This document shows positions 1 to 7,741 of a stretch of DNA of 64,000 nt, piece by piece (positions within the stretch are counted from its first letter, which is position 1; each line of letters starts with the position of its first letter). Position numbers and translations under genes: made by a program. The stretch lies in the NCBI GenBank assembly GCA_029213005.1, contig JARGPI010000017.1, positions 1 to 64,000 on the forward strand, written 5' to 3'. The notes under the pieces were generated by a model. It searched no databases and had not been told where the DNA came from. It saw only the letters and a program-made list of their open reading frames with translations. This stretch comes from Verrucomicrobiales bacterium. GTDB taxonomy: Bacteria; Verrucomicrobiota; Verrucomicrobiia; Verrucomicrobiales; DEV007.

Positions 1-55
1 CGGCTACATAGCGAAGGCGCGGACTGTAGCCGCGCTTGCCAAAGCGTGGATTTGC
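1..55. repeat. Palindromic repeat fragment at window edge
   Basis: CGGCTACA at 1-8 is matched by its reverse complement TGTAGCCG at 25-32, and GCGCGG at 18-23 pairs with CCGCGC at 30-35, so two alternative hairpins are possible. The following GC-rich stretch has no ORF. It resembles the small palindromic interspersed repeats common in verrucomicrobial intergenic DNA, but only one copy is visible and its left side is cut by the window, so assignment is tentative. It could equally be the terminator of an unseen upstream gene. Confidence 0.35.
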
Positions 56-221
56 GAGGAGTCGGATCGGTAAGATTCTCCGAATTGCTTTTAACGCGAA
101 TGTAAAAGAATGATCGCGAATGGCATGAATTCTATGGTCCGCTCCGCCGCCGAAAGCGCGGCGAGATGTTTCCTTGACTCGCTCCTTTGTGCCGTTCAAT
201 ATCGCAGCCACTTCGCGAGTT

Positions 222-1799
222 ATGTCTGAGTCTTCTACACTTTCAACGCCGGCCGGAAAAAGCCGGAAAATCGGTTTCTGGGCCGGTATTGCAGCGTTTT
301 TGTTAATCCTGGTTTTCGGCAATTTTGCACCGGGTCAGCCTCTGGTTCCCAAAATGGCGGCGGTTGCCGCTCTGATGGCGATCTGGTGGATCACGGATGC
401 CATTCCGCTGGCGGCCACCTCGCTGCTGCCCATCGTGCTGTTTCCGCTTCTCGGTATCATGAAAGGGAAAGATGTCGCCCCGGTTTACATGAACTATATT
501 ATCTTTCTCTATCTGGGCGGTTTCCTCATCGCGCTCGCGATGGAGAGGTGGAATCTTCATAAACGGATCGCTCTCAATATTATCAATCTGATCGGTAGCA
601 GTTCTTCGCTGATCGTGCTGGGGTTCATGATTGCTACAGCCTTCCTTTCGATGTGGATCTCGAATACCGCGACGACTATCATGATGGTGGCGATCGGGCT
701 GGCAGTGATCAAATCAACTGAGGCGACATTCGGTGAAAAGTTAACGGGAAATCTGAGCACCTCCCTACTTCTGGGGATCGCCTATTCCGCCAGTGTCGGG
801 GGAATGGCGACGCTGGTAGGAACTCCGCCGAATCTGGCACTGGTCAGGATTTTTGAGCAATTGTTTCCCGGCGCCGCGGAGGTTGGTTACAATATCTCGT
901 TCGGGCAGTGGATGTTTTTCGGTGTGCCTCTGTCGATCCTGATGTTGGCAGTGATTTGGGTGCTCCTGACACAGGTGTTCTTCAAGGGTTCTAAAGATAC
1001 TGAACTTTCCCGGGATGTGATCAGAGATGAAAAGAAGGCGCTGGGCCGGATTCAATACGAAGAGATCGTGGTCCTGAGCGTATTTGTGGCGACGGCGCTA
1101 CTCTGGGTTTTCCGAACTGATATTTCGATAGGTTCTTTTACGATTACAGGATGGACCAAATGGAGCTGGGTTGCCAACGGTCCACTGATCGACGATGGCA
1201 CGATTGCTGTTGCGATGGCGTTACTACTGTTTTTAATCCCGGCGCGGAGAAAGGAAGCGGGGGAGGGCTATGGAACGATACTGGAGTTCGATGTGTTCAA
1301 GAAAATCCCATGGCATATCATTCTGCTTTTCGGGGGAGGGTTTGCGCTTGCCAAGGGCTTCTCGACATCGGGCCTGTCCGCTTATGTCGGTAATGCATTT
1401 GCGGAACTGGAAGGGACTCCGGTTTTTATTCTGATCGGAATTCTCTGTGCGACTCTAACTTTTCTGACCGAGTTGACGTCTAACACTGCCACTACAGAAA
1501 TGATTCTGCCTTTATTAGCGGCGATTGCGGTGGCGATCAAGATTCACCCTTTGTTACTCATGATACCGGCGGCGCTGTCAGCCTCCTGTGCGTTTATGAT
1601 GCCGGTGGCAACCCCGCCCAACGCGATTGTCTTTGGTAGTGGGCGGATCCAGATCGCTCAGATGGTGAAGGTAGGGATCTGTATCAATTTGATAGGAGTG
1701 GTTCTGATCACCCTCTTGTTTTATTTGTTTGGTCCCGCCGTTTTCGGAATCGATTTATCAACAATGCCGGAGTGGGCCGTCTCTGCGAAAGGGCAGTAG
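222..1799 (+). CDS. SLC13/DASS-family anion:sodium symporter
   Basis: A 525-residue polytopic inner-membrane protein of the divalent-anion:Na+ symporter family, which imports dicarboxylates, citrate or sulfate. The family's two Ser-Asn-Thr substrate/sodium motifs are visible at about residues 147-149 (SNTATT) and 420-422 (SNTATTEM), in the two inverted-repeat halves. A third family feature, VGTPPN, lies near residue 200 and is echoed by VATPPN near residue 467. I chose the ATG at 222; an in-frame TTG at 174 adds 16 polar residues with no support. The gene stands alone, converging with bioA 10 bp downstream. Substrate specificity cannot be read from the sequence; dicarboxylate or sulfate are both plausible, sulfate being relevant because sulfatases occur elsewhere in the window. 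Confidence 0.9.
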   Translation: MSESSTLSTPAGKSRKIGFWAGIAAFLLILVFGNFAPGQPLVPKMAAVAALMAIWWITDAIPLAATSLLPIVLFPLLGIMKGKDVAPVYMNYIIFLYLGGFLIALAMERWNLHKRIALNIINLIGSSSSLIVLGFMIATAFLSMWISNTATTIMMVAIGLAVIKSTEATFGEKLTGNLSTSLLLGIAYSASVGGMATLVGTPPNLALVRIFEQLFPGAAEVGYNISFGQWMFFGVPLSILMLAVIWVLLTQVFFKGSKDTELSRDVIRDEKKALGRIQYEEIVVLSVFVATALLWVFRTDISIGSFTITGWTKWSWVANGPLIDDGTIAVAMALLLFLIPARRKEAGEGYGTILEFDVFKKIPWHIILLFGGGFALAKGFSTSGLSAYVGNAFAELEGTPVFILIGILCATLTFLTELTSNTATTEMILPLLAAIAVAIKIHPLLLMIPAALSASCAFMMPVATPPNAIVFGSGRIQIAQMVKVGICINLIGVVLITLLFYLFGPAVFGIDLSTMPEWAVSAKGQ

Positions 1800-1809
1800 G
1801 CGGGCGCGT

Positions 1810-3084
1810 CTATAGCACCCGTTGGCACGCCTGCTTCAATGCGACCACCATCGCCGAGAGTTGTTCGGTCGTGGTGCAGAGCGGGGGCATCAAGACGAGA
1901 GTGTCGCGGACCGGACGAGTCAGTAAACCAAACTCCCAGGCGACGCGACAGACTTTGGCACCGGTTAACTCCCGCCAGTCGAAGGGCCCGATGTCAATTC
2001 CGGCGATCATTCCGATTTGCCGAATGTCGGTAACGTAGGCTTCCCCTTGAAAGTGTCGGGCCAGCTCGTCACGGAGGTGATTGATGCTGGTATCAAGATT
2101 TTCAAGAACCCGTCCATTTTCGAAGACCTCGAGACTGGCAATCGCGGTTGCACAGCCCAGGGGATTTGCGCAGTAGCTGTGTCCGTAGAAAAAAGTTTCC
2201 TCATACCCTCCGAGGAAGGCGGAGAATACTTTTTCGTTGGTTAATGTGGCAGCCAAAGGGAGGTATCCACCGGTAAGGCCTTTAGCGAGGCAGAGAAAAT
2301 CGGGAATCACATCCTCGTGTTCGCAGGCGAACATTTTTCCGGTTCGGCCAAAGCCGGTCATCACTTCGTCGAGAATCAGAAATACGTCGTTGTGATCGCA
2401 CCATTTTCTCAGGTCCGCTAACATTCCGGTTGGCCAGGTTCTCATTCCGGCTGCGCCCTGAATGGCCGGCTCGATACAGATTGCAGTGATTTTTTTGATT
2501 TCCTCTGAATCAAGACGGCTTAGCGATTCGAAATCGGGAATCGAACTGACCTGAAACCCGGTGCCATCGAACCGACCTTTAAAAGATCCGATTCCACCCA
2601 GCGAGGCTGCTCCGGCGGTGTCGCCGTGATAGGCATTCTCGAACGAAAGAAAGCGGACTCGCTCCGGTTCGCCGGAGAGTTGCCGGTATTGAATCGCCAT
2701 CTTGCAGGCGCATTCGATGGCGGTGGAGCCATCATCGGTGTAGAAAACCCGGGTCAGGGTGTCCCCGGGGAAAAGCGAGGTCAGTTTCTCCGCCAAACGA
2801 ATCGATGGCTCATTGGAAAACCCGAGTGCTGAGCAGTGCGCCAAGCTTTCGATTTGAGTGCGGATCGCGGCGTCGATATGGGGGTGACAGTGCCCGTGGA
2901 TATTGGTCCAGATCGAGCTGTTGCCATCGAGATATTCCTTCCCTTCGGAATCGCGCAGGGTGGCCCCTTTTCCGGATACAAGAATCAGCGGGTCATGATC
3001 CGGTGCACACCAATCCGCCATCTGGGTAAACGGATGCCAGAGGTGTTTTTTATCTAGGTCGCGCAGTTTCCGGGTGTGGTCCAT
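1810..3084 (-). CDS. bioA: Adenosylmethionine-8-amino-7-oxononanoate aminotransferase
   Basis: A 424-residue PLP-dependent class III aminotransferase that makes 7,8-diaminononanoate from KAPA using SAM, the antepenultimate step of biotin synthesis, in the cytoplasm. The BioA N-terminal signature HLWHPFTQM (residues about 14-22) separates it from other class III enzymes. The PLP lysine is K268 in LAKGLTGGYLPLAAT, close to K274 of the E. coli enzyme; the ILDEVMTGFGRTG stretch binds the cofactor ring. Length is normal. No bioB, F or D is nearby, so the pathway is dispersed. The ATG at 3084 lies only 7 nt after a terminator-like hairpin (3091-3119), leaving no room for a Shine-Dalgarno sequence; this is discussed as a finding. 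Confidence 0.95.
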   Translation of the reverse strand: MDHTRKLRDLDKKHLWHPFTQMADWCAPDHDPLILVSGKGATLRDSEGKEYLDGNSSIWTNIHGHCHPHIDAAIRTQIESLAHCSALGFSNEPSIRLAEKLTSLFPGDTLTRVFYTDDGSTAIECACKMAIQYRQLSGEPERVRFLSFENAYHGDTAGAASLGGIGSFKGRFDGTGFQVSSIPDFESLSRLDSEEIKKITAICIEPAIQGAAGMRTWPTGMLADLRKWCDHNDVFLILDEVMTGFGRTGKMFACEHEDVIPDFLCLAKGLTGGYLPLAATLTNEKVFSAFLGGYEETFFYGHSYCANPLGCATAIASLEVFENGRVLENLDTSINHLRDELARHFQGEAYVTDIRQIGMIAGIDIGPFDWRELTGAKVCRVAWEFGLLTRPVRDTLVLMPPLCTTTEQLSAMVVALKQACQRVL

Positions 3085-3090
3085 GGCATG

Positions 3091-3119
3091 AAAAAGGGCA
3101 TCCGGAACCGGATACCCTT
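3091..3119 (-). terminator. Hairpin plus T-run between ylbF-like gene and bioA
   Basis: Read on the minus strand, AAGGGTATCCGG and CCGGATGCCCTT form a 12-bp stem with one mismatch around a TT loop, followed by TTTTT. This is a good intrinsic terminator for the YlbF-like gene. It ends 7 nt before the bioA start codon, so it could instead act as an attenuator in the bioA leader. Confidence 0.75.
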
Positions 3120-3147
3120 GATCGTAAAATTAGCAACGTTACGGAAC

Positions 3148-3564
3148 TTAGTGGCAGCCGCAGCCTCCGCTGTTACAGCACTCGTTCATTTCCTCTTCGG
3201 TAGGGACGCTACCGTTCTGAAGCGTCTTCTGGACGAGCTTCATGACGGTGCTGAACATTTCGTTGACGGCATCTTCTGCTTCAACAAAGTCAGCTGCTAC
3301 CGCATTGTCTAAAACGATTTCTTTAAGGCGCTCCATTTCAACGATATCCGACTGCTCAGGCTCTTTGCCCTGATGGTGCAGAGCGTGAAGCTCGGATGCT
3401 TTCTGCTGCCAGTCACGGTAGACGGATTGAGCTTCTTTATCTTCCTGGAAAGCGTCGATGCTTCCGGATGCCGCGGCGAATTTTGGATCTTCGAGAATGA
3501 ATTGGCAGAGCTCACGAGTTTTGTCCTCAAGAGTAACGACTGCAGTTTCTGTTGTTGTTGACAT
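3148..3564 (-). CDS. YlbF/YmcA-family protein with C-terminal Cys cluster
   Basis: A 138-residue all-helical protein of the YlbF/YmcA (RicF/RicA) family, judged from the N-terminal helix with TRELCQFILEDPKF, the FQEDKEAQ turn, and a long acidic helix. In Bacillus the family works in a cytoplasmic complex that influences RNA processing and binds iron-sulfur clusters. The tail here ends ECCNSGGCGCH, five Cys/His candidates in eleven residues, fitting metal or cluster ligation. I start at ATG 3564 (MSTTTE); the longer form begins with five poorly supported residues. It is followed on the same strand by a strong terminator and then bioA. The family call is from pattern recognition, and function in this phylum is unknown. 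Confidence 0.7.
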   Translation of the reverse strand: MSTTTETAVVTLEDKTRELCQFILEDPKFAAASGSIDAFQEDKEAQSVYRDWQQKASELHALHHQGKEPEQSDIVEMERLKEIVLDNAVAADFVEAEDAVNEMFSTVMKLVQKTLQNGSVPTEEEMNECCNSGGCGCH

Positions 3565-3680
3565 AAAAGTTCCATACACTCAATCATAGCTAAAAGCAAT
3601 CAGACCCTTTTATGAGATATTGGCTAACGAATGCTACTAATGTGTGCTAGATACGCTTCGTTTAGCAATCTGATACTCCG

Positions 3681-4139
3681 ATGCAATTCTCTTCACCCAT
3701 TTCCAAGTTCCTCGCCGCTACCGTTTTAATCACTTCACTCCTATCGTTGACCAGTTGTGGTCGTGGTCAGCGGAACAAGCTGGAGGAGGCCCGTATCGAG
3801 GCGATTTTAATTCATTGCCGGGCTTACGCGACGGATAACGATGGCAAGTACCCTTCGAAGTTGAGCGATCTCCACCCCAAATACATCAACCTGGTTTCCA
3901 ATTTTTACTCTCCGCCGAACAGTGCTGCGGAGGAAAAAGAGCAGGCTTACTATTACCGTCCCGGATTGAATGTGGGCGATAAAATTGATGAGCCTCTCAT
4001 CGTCTCCCCGCACGTCATCAAAGGCCAGGTGAATGTCGGGTATCTCGGCGGCTTTATCCGGACGCTCGGCAAAGAGGAAGCTCAGAAAATTCTGAGCAAC
4101 CCGCAGTGGGCTCAGGAAGCGCCGCAACTCAGTCAGTAA
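3681..4139 (+). CDS. Putative lipoprotein, pseudopilin-like small domain
   Basis: A 152-residue exported protein. The signal peptide ends in a lipobox, LTSC, with the lipidated cysteine at residue 26. The mature part begins with a helix and a segment ACATDN-like in spirit (CRAYATDNDGKYPSKLSDL), typical of the small domains that PVC bacteria share with type II pseudopilin-related proteins: helix, then YPxxLxDLxPKY, then a short beta region. It lacks the prepilin N-terminus. No partner genes for secretion or pili are adjacent, and its 3' end converges on the CPBP gene with a 3-bp gap. A membrane-anchored protein of unknown function is all the sequence supports. Confidence 0.7.
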   Translation: MQFSSPISKFLAATVLITSLLSLTSCGRGQRNKLEEARIEAILIHCRAYATDNDGKYPSKLSDLHPKYINLVSNFYSPPNSAAEEKEQAYYYRPGLNVGDKIDEPLIVSPHVIKGQVNVGYLGGFIRTLGKEEAQKILSNPQWAQEAPQLSQ

Positions 4140-4142
4140 ACG

Positions 4143-5138
4143 TCAGGCGATTTCACTCCGGTCACGTCGCAGCCAGAGCCACACGATCAGGCCGGTGAAA
4201 CACACCACGAGGCAGGACGCGAGTCCGACTCGCAGGTTCCCACCCAGCCAGGGCATCATTGCCGCCGGTTCAAAGGTTCGCCGGGCCAGCGGTCCGAGCG
4301 TTTTTGCCCCGAAAACCCAGCCGGCATGCAACCCGATCCCGAGCCACAGCGATTGCGTTTTCAGGCGGGTATAGCCGAGCACCCAACCGATTGCAAAGAG
4401 CACGGCGAATTCCGCCGCGAGGAAATACCAGTCCCCAAACTGGCTGAAAATCAGACCGAGCATGTGGAAGCCGGACAGGGCGGTGACCGCCGTGATGTCT
4501 GCACCCTCCGGCGGTTTCAGGAAGTGGACAAGCGCGAAAAACACGGCGATCGAGATGAGAAGAGGCCAGGGCTTCAGTAGCGTCGAGAAAATTGAGGTGA
4601 GCGCACCCCGAAAGACAAATTCTTCAAGCAGAGCGACCACGAGCCCTGTCGTTAAAGCCGAAAAGAGGACGCTGATGAGCGTCTTATTGGTGCCGCTCGC
4701 CTCATACCAGCCTTTTTCGAGGTAAAACCAGCCCAGAAGAAAGAGCGGAATCGCGGCGAGGAGAAATCCGACCAGCAAATGAACCCACCAGGCGCGGTTC
4801 GGTTTCACCTGAAGCCGGTCGCGGAGTGAAAGTTTGGCGCCGTCCTTCGAGCTCAGCCATTTCAGCGTCGGAAACAGCATAATGAGAGCTCCCGCGAGGA
4901 TCGCCCGGTTGAAATATCGCGAAAATCTCGCGCGGTCCATCGAGCCGTGAATGCTGTCCAAAACCGGGACATCTTTGATCCAGCCTTCCGTGACAACCAG
5001 CTTTCCACCCCAATACAGTGGCGGTGCCAGAGTGGCTCCGAGCACGATGGTTCCGATGACAAAAACGGCGACTTTAAACCCGGTGGTTTCGATGAGCGAA
5101 CTACGTTCCATTCCGCCGTTGATAGCCGAAAAAGGCAT
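4143..5138 (-). CDS. CPBP-family intramembrane metalloprotease
   Basis: A membrane protein of 331 residues with about eight hydrophobic segments and the CPBP (CaaX/Rce1-like, Abi) signature: motif 1 is EEFVFRG starting at E172-E173, and motif 2 is FFALVHF about 30 residues later; a later GIGLHAGW segment supplies motif 3. Family members are membrane-embedded glutamate-histidine proteases involved in prenyl-protein processing, bacteriocin immunity or signalling. I prefer the ATG at 5138; a TTG at 5147 adds three residues. It is divergent from prc, whose open frame runs backwards into this gene but whose real start is 129 bp away. Substrate unknown. Confidence 0.85.
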   Translation of the reverse strand: MPFSAINGGMERSSLIETTGFKVAVFVIGTIVLGATLAPPLYWGGKLVVTEGWIKDVPVLDSIHGSMDRARFSRYFNRAILAGALIMLFPTLKWLSSKDGAKLSLRDRLQVKPNRAWWVHLLVGFLLAAIPLFLLGWFYLEKGWYEASGTNKTLISVLFSALTTGLVVALLEEFVFRGALTSIFSTLLKPWPLLISIAVFFALVHFLKPPEGADITAVTALSGFHMLGLIFSQFGDWYFLAAEFAVLFAIGWVLGYTRLKTQSLWLGIGLHAGWVFGAKTLGPLARRTFEPAAMMPWLGGNLRVGLASCLVVCFTGLIVWLWLRRDRSEIA

Positions 5139-5267
5139 CGGAATCAAAGGTTTCGACGTAAAGATGGTATAATAAAAAGGCTTTCACACACGTCAAACCA
5201 GTGTAAATTCCAAAACTCTTCAGGTTTGCTCTCTGGTGGACCTGTATTCAAGCCCGAGATACTACCA

Positions 5268-7574
5268 ATGGCACCTATTCTATCCTCACTTTCACGTGGT
5301 CGTGTTGTCCTGACCGTCCCGTTTCTAGTCTTTCTCTTCTCCTGCTCCCAGCCAACATCGGGTCAAACGAAGTATGGCGATGTTGCCCTGAAAGTTGCCA
5401 GTATTCTGGAATCAGAGCACTACAATCGGGAAGCATTCGATGACAGTATGTCGGCCAAAGTGCTCGACGCCTACATCGAGATGCTGGACTACCGCCGGGT
5501 TTATTTCACTCAGCAGGACATCGACGAATTTAACCGGAAATACCGCACCACGATCGACGATCAGGTCAAGATGGAAGGCATTCCCGCCGCCAGCGAAATC
5601 TACGGCGTCTACCTCGATCGGGTCCGCTCCAGAGTGGAATACGCGGAAAAGATCCTTGCTGACGAGACTTTCACCTTTGATTCCGATCGCAGCGTGCGAA
5701 TCACAAGAAAAGACGCTCCCTGGTCGAAGAATGAAACCGATGAGGAGCAGATTTGGCGCAATTTGATCGAAGAGGAACTGCTTCGCGACCATCTTTCGGC
5801 GGAAGCTGAGAAAAAGGCTGCGCTTGAGGCTGGTGAAGAGCCAAAAGAGCGGAAGAATCCCCGCGAAAAGATCTTGAAGCGTTATCAGGACTTCCTGAAG
5901 GGCATCGTCGATAACGATACGGAAGACGTAGCCACAATCTTCATCAAAGCCATCTCCCGGGCCTACGATCCGCACTCCGAGTACTACAGCCGGAAGCAGT
6001 ATGAAAATTTCAAAATCGGGATGAACAAAAAGCTTCGTGGAATTGGAGCGATGCTCCGCCTCGATGAAGACGAGATCCCCACCGTGGAAGGACTCGTCGT
6101 CGGTGGACCTGCCGCGAAACAGGGTGATCTTAAAAATCAGGACAAAATTATCGGTGTCGGTCAGTCCGACGGCGAAATCGTCGACGTGATTGGGAAAAAG
6201 CTCAGTGATACCGTCGATTTGATCCGTGGCGACATCGGTTCCACCGTGACTCTGAAAGTTCGCCCGGCAAAGGCATCCGATCCGTCGGAGACCGCGATTA
6301 TCAAAATCGTTCGCGATCAGGTTGATTTGAAAGACAGCCTGGCCACTGCCGATCTCATTTCCACTCAGGATCCCGATGGGAACCCCCAGAAGATCGGTTG
6401 GATCCGGCTCTCCTCATTTTACAGCGACATGGACGGTGGGGACACTTCCACAACTGCTGATGTTCGTCGTCTTTTGACCCGTCTGCGGATCGAAGGCATG
6501 AATGGGCTCGTGATCGATCTTCGCGACAATGGTGGTGGCTCTCTTGAAGAGGCTGTCAACATGACCGGACTTTTCATCAACAAAGGACCTGTGGTTCAGG
6601 CACAGAACTGGCGGGGACAGAGAACCCAGAAGGTCTCGAAGAACGCCAATCCAGCTTACGACGGTCCGATGATCGTTCTGACAAACCGGGCCAGCGCCTC
6701 GGCATCCGAGATTTTTGCGGCCGCGCTGCAAGACTACAACCGGGCGTTGATCATCGGTGAGAAATCCACTTTCGGAAAAGGCACCGTTCAGCAGTTGCGT
6801 CCCGTTTACGGCAGCAAGTTCAACCTGTTTAACCGTGGCGATGCCGAGCAGAAAGGTGCGCTCAAGCTGACGATCCAGACTTTCTTCCGGATCAATGGTG
6901 AGTCCACTCAGTTGAAAGGTGTGATTCCTGATCTCCAGCTTCCTTCGATCTACGATGTGGAAGATTTCGGCGAAGCGTCGCTGACCAATCCTCTGAAAGT
7001 GAAGCCGATCCGCCCCGCGAATTACAACCTGTTCTCGGAAGCTCCGCTCCCGATTGACGCTCTGCGCCGTTCAATGGAGCCGAGAATTGCGAGCGACAAA
7101 GATTTCGGATACATCATCAGTGACATCGCTGAAGAGAAACAGCGCCTTGCGGAAAACAAGATTTCTTTGAACAAAGAAATTCGTCAGAGAGAAGTTGAGC
7201 AGAACAAGCTTGAAGCGGAAGAGCGCAAGAAAGAGCGAATCGCCCGTTACAAGCGAATCCGCGCTGAGGAGAAGGGGCTGTTTAAAGTCTACACCATCAC
7301 TCAGGATAATTTTGCTGATCGCAATCTGACTTTGAAATCCGAGATTTCATCAGAAGCACTTAGCGGCATGTCCCGCGGCGAAGACATCGATGAAGACGAC
7401 GAAGACAAGCTTCTCGAGTATCCGCACCTGCTTGATCCCTACGAAAGAGAGACCATTCGGGTGATGCAGGACTACATCGCGATCATGGAGACCGGTAAGC
7501 CGGTCAATATCCTGAGCGTGGCCCGGGCCCGGAGAGCGGCTCTGGCTCCGATCACGAGCGGTGTGGCTCAGTAA
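5268..7574 (+). CDS. prc: Tail-specific carboxy-terminal protease (Prc/Tsp)
   Basis: A 768-residue periplasmic S41 serine protease that degrades misfolded or ssrA-tagged periplasmic proteins and trims cell-wall proteins. Order: signal sequence with FLFSCSQ (possible lipobox), N-terminal Tsp helical domain to about 230, PDZ about 240-330 (GIGAMLRLDEDEIPTVEGLVVGGPAA), S41 domain about 350-560, C-terminal helical domain with a Lys/Glu-rich coiled coil about 620-660. The catalytic serine lies in ASASASE (S478 or S480) and the lysine in STFGKGT (K504); LVIDLRDNGGGSL precedes them. The open frame extends to 4947, but that stretch overlaps the opposite CPBP gene; ATG 5268 directly precedes the signal peptide. 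Confidence 0.93.
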   Translation: MAPILSSLSRGRVVLTVPFLVFLFSCSQPTSGQTKYGDVALKVASILESEHYNREAFDDSMSAKVLDAYIEMLDYRRVYFTQQDIDEFNRKYRTTIDDQVKMEGIPAASEIYGVYLDRVRSRVEYAEKILADETFTFDSDRSVRITRKDAPWSKNETDEEQIWRNLIEEELLRDHLSAEAEKKAALEAGEEPKERKNPREKILKRYQDFLKGIVDNDTEDVATIFIKAISRAYDPHSEYYSRKQYENFKIGMNKKLRGIGAMLRLDEDEIPTVEGLVVGGPAAKQGDLKNQDKIIGVGQSDGEIVDVIGKKLSDTVDLIRGDIGSTVTLKVRPAKASDPSETAIIKIVRDQVDLKDSLATADLISTQDPDGNPQKIGWIRLSSFYSDMDGGDTSTTADVRRLLTRLRIEGMNGLVIDLRDNGGGSLEEAVNMTGLFINKGPVVQAQNWRGQRTQKVSKNANPAYDGPMIVLTNRASASASEIFAAALQDYNRALIIGEKSTFGKGTVQQLRPVYGSKFNLFNRGDAEQKGALKLTIQTFFRINGESTQLKGVIPDLQLPSIYDVEDFGEASLTNPLKVKPIRPANYNLFSEAPLPIDALRRSMEPRIASDKDFGYIISDIAEEKQRLAENKISLNKEIRQREVEQNKLEAEERKKERIARYKRIRAEEKGLFKVYTITQDNFADRNLTLKSEISSEALSGMSRGEDIDEDDEDKLLEYPHLLDPYERETIRVMQDYIAIMETGKPVNILSVARARRAALAPITSGVAQ

Positions 7575-7594
7575 AAAGCGCATTTTACTTTCAT

Positions 7595-7629
7595 TGTACA
7601 GGGTACACTCAAGGACTGTACCCTGTACA
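7595..7629. repeat. 22-bp-period palindrome pair, locus 1 (inverted)
   Basis: Two 13-bp sites, TGTACAGGGTACA at 7595-7607 and its reverse complement TGTACCCTGTACA at 7617-7629, separated by 9 bp, so starts are 22 bp apart. Each site is itself an inverted repeat (TGTAC, 3-nt centre, GTACA). The pair lies 20 bp after the prc stop codon and 112 bp before the helicase start. It may form a cruciform or a transcript hairpin, but there is no T-run typical of a terminator. Confidence 0.9.
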
Positions 7630-7741
7630 CTTTCCTCCGGAACGGTCGGTTGCGACCCTCTGGCCCGGGAGAAACCGGCTTTTCGACTCAGGCAGCAGGA
7701 AGCCACTGCCACAGTTTTTCCCGTTTAACAAAAGGTAGGCA

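Noticed and set aside
174..221. TTG start for the SLC13 transporter
   Set aside because: The extra 16 residues have no family support, and ATG 222 gives a normal cytoplasmic N-terminus.
4947..5267. Extended N-terminus of Prc (open frame from 4947)
   Set aside because: It overlaps the opposite-strand CPBP gene, lacks a signal peptide, and the conserved protein starts with the signal sequence at ATG 5268.
7595..7629. Intrinsic terminator for prc
   Set aside because: The pair can form a hairpin but has no T-run, and the same structure lies inside coding sequence at other loci, so it is a repeat element first.
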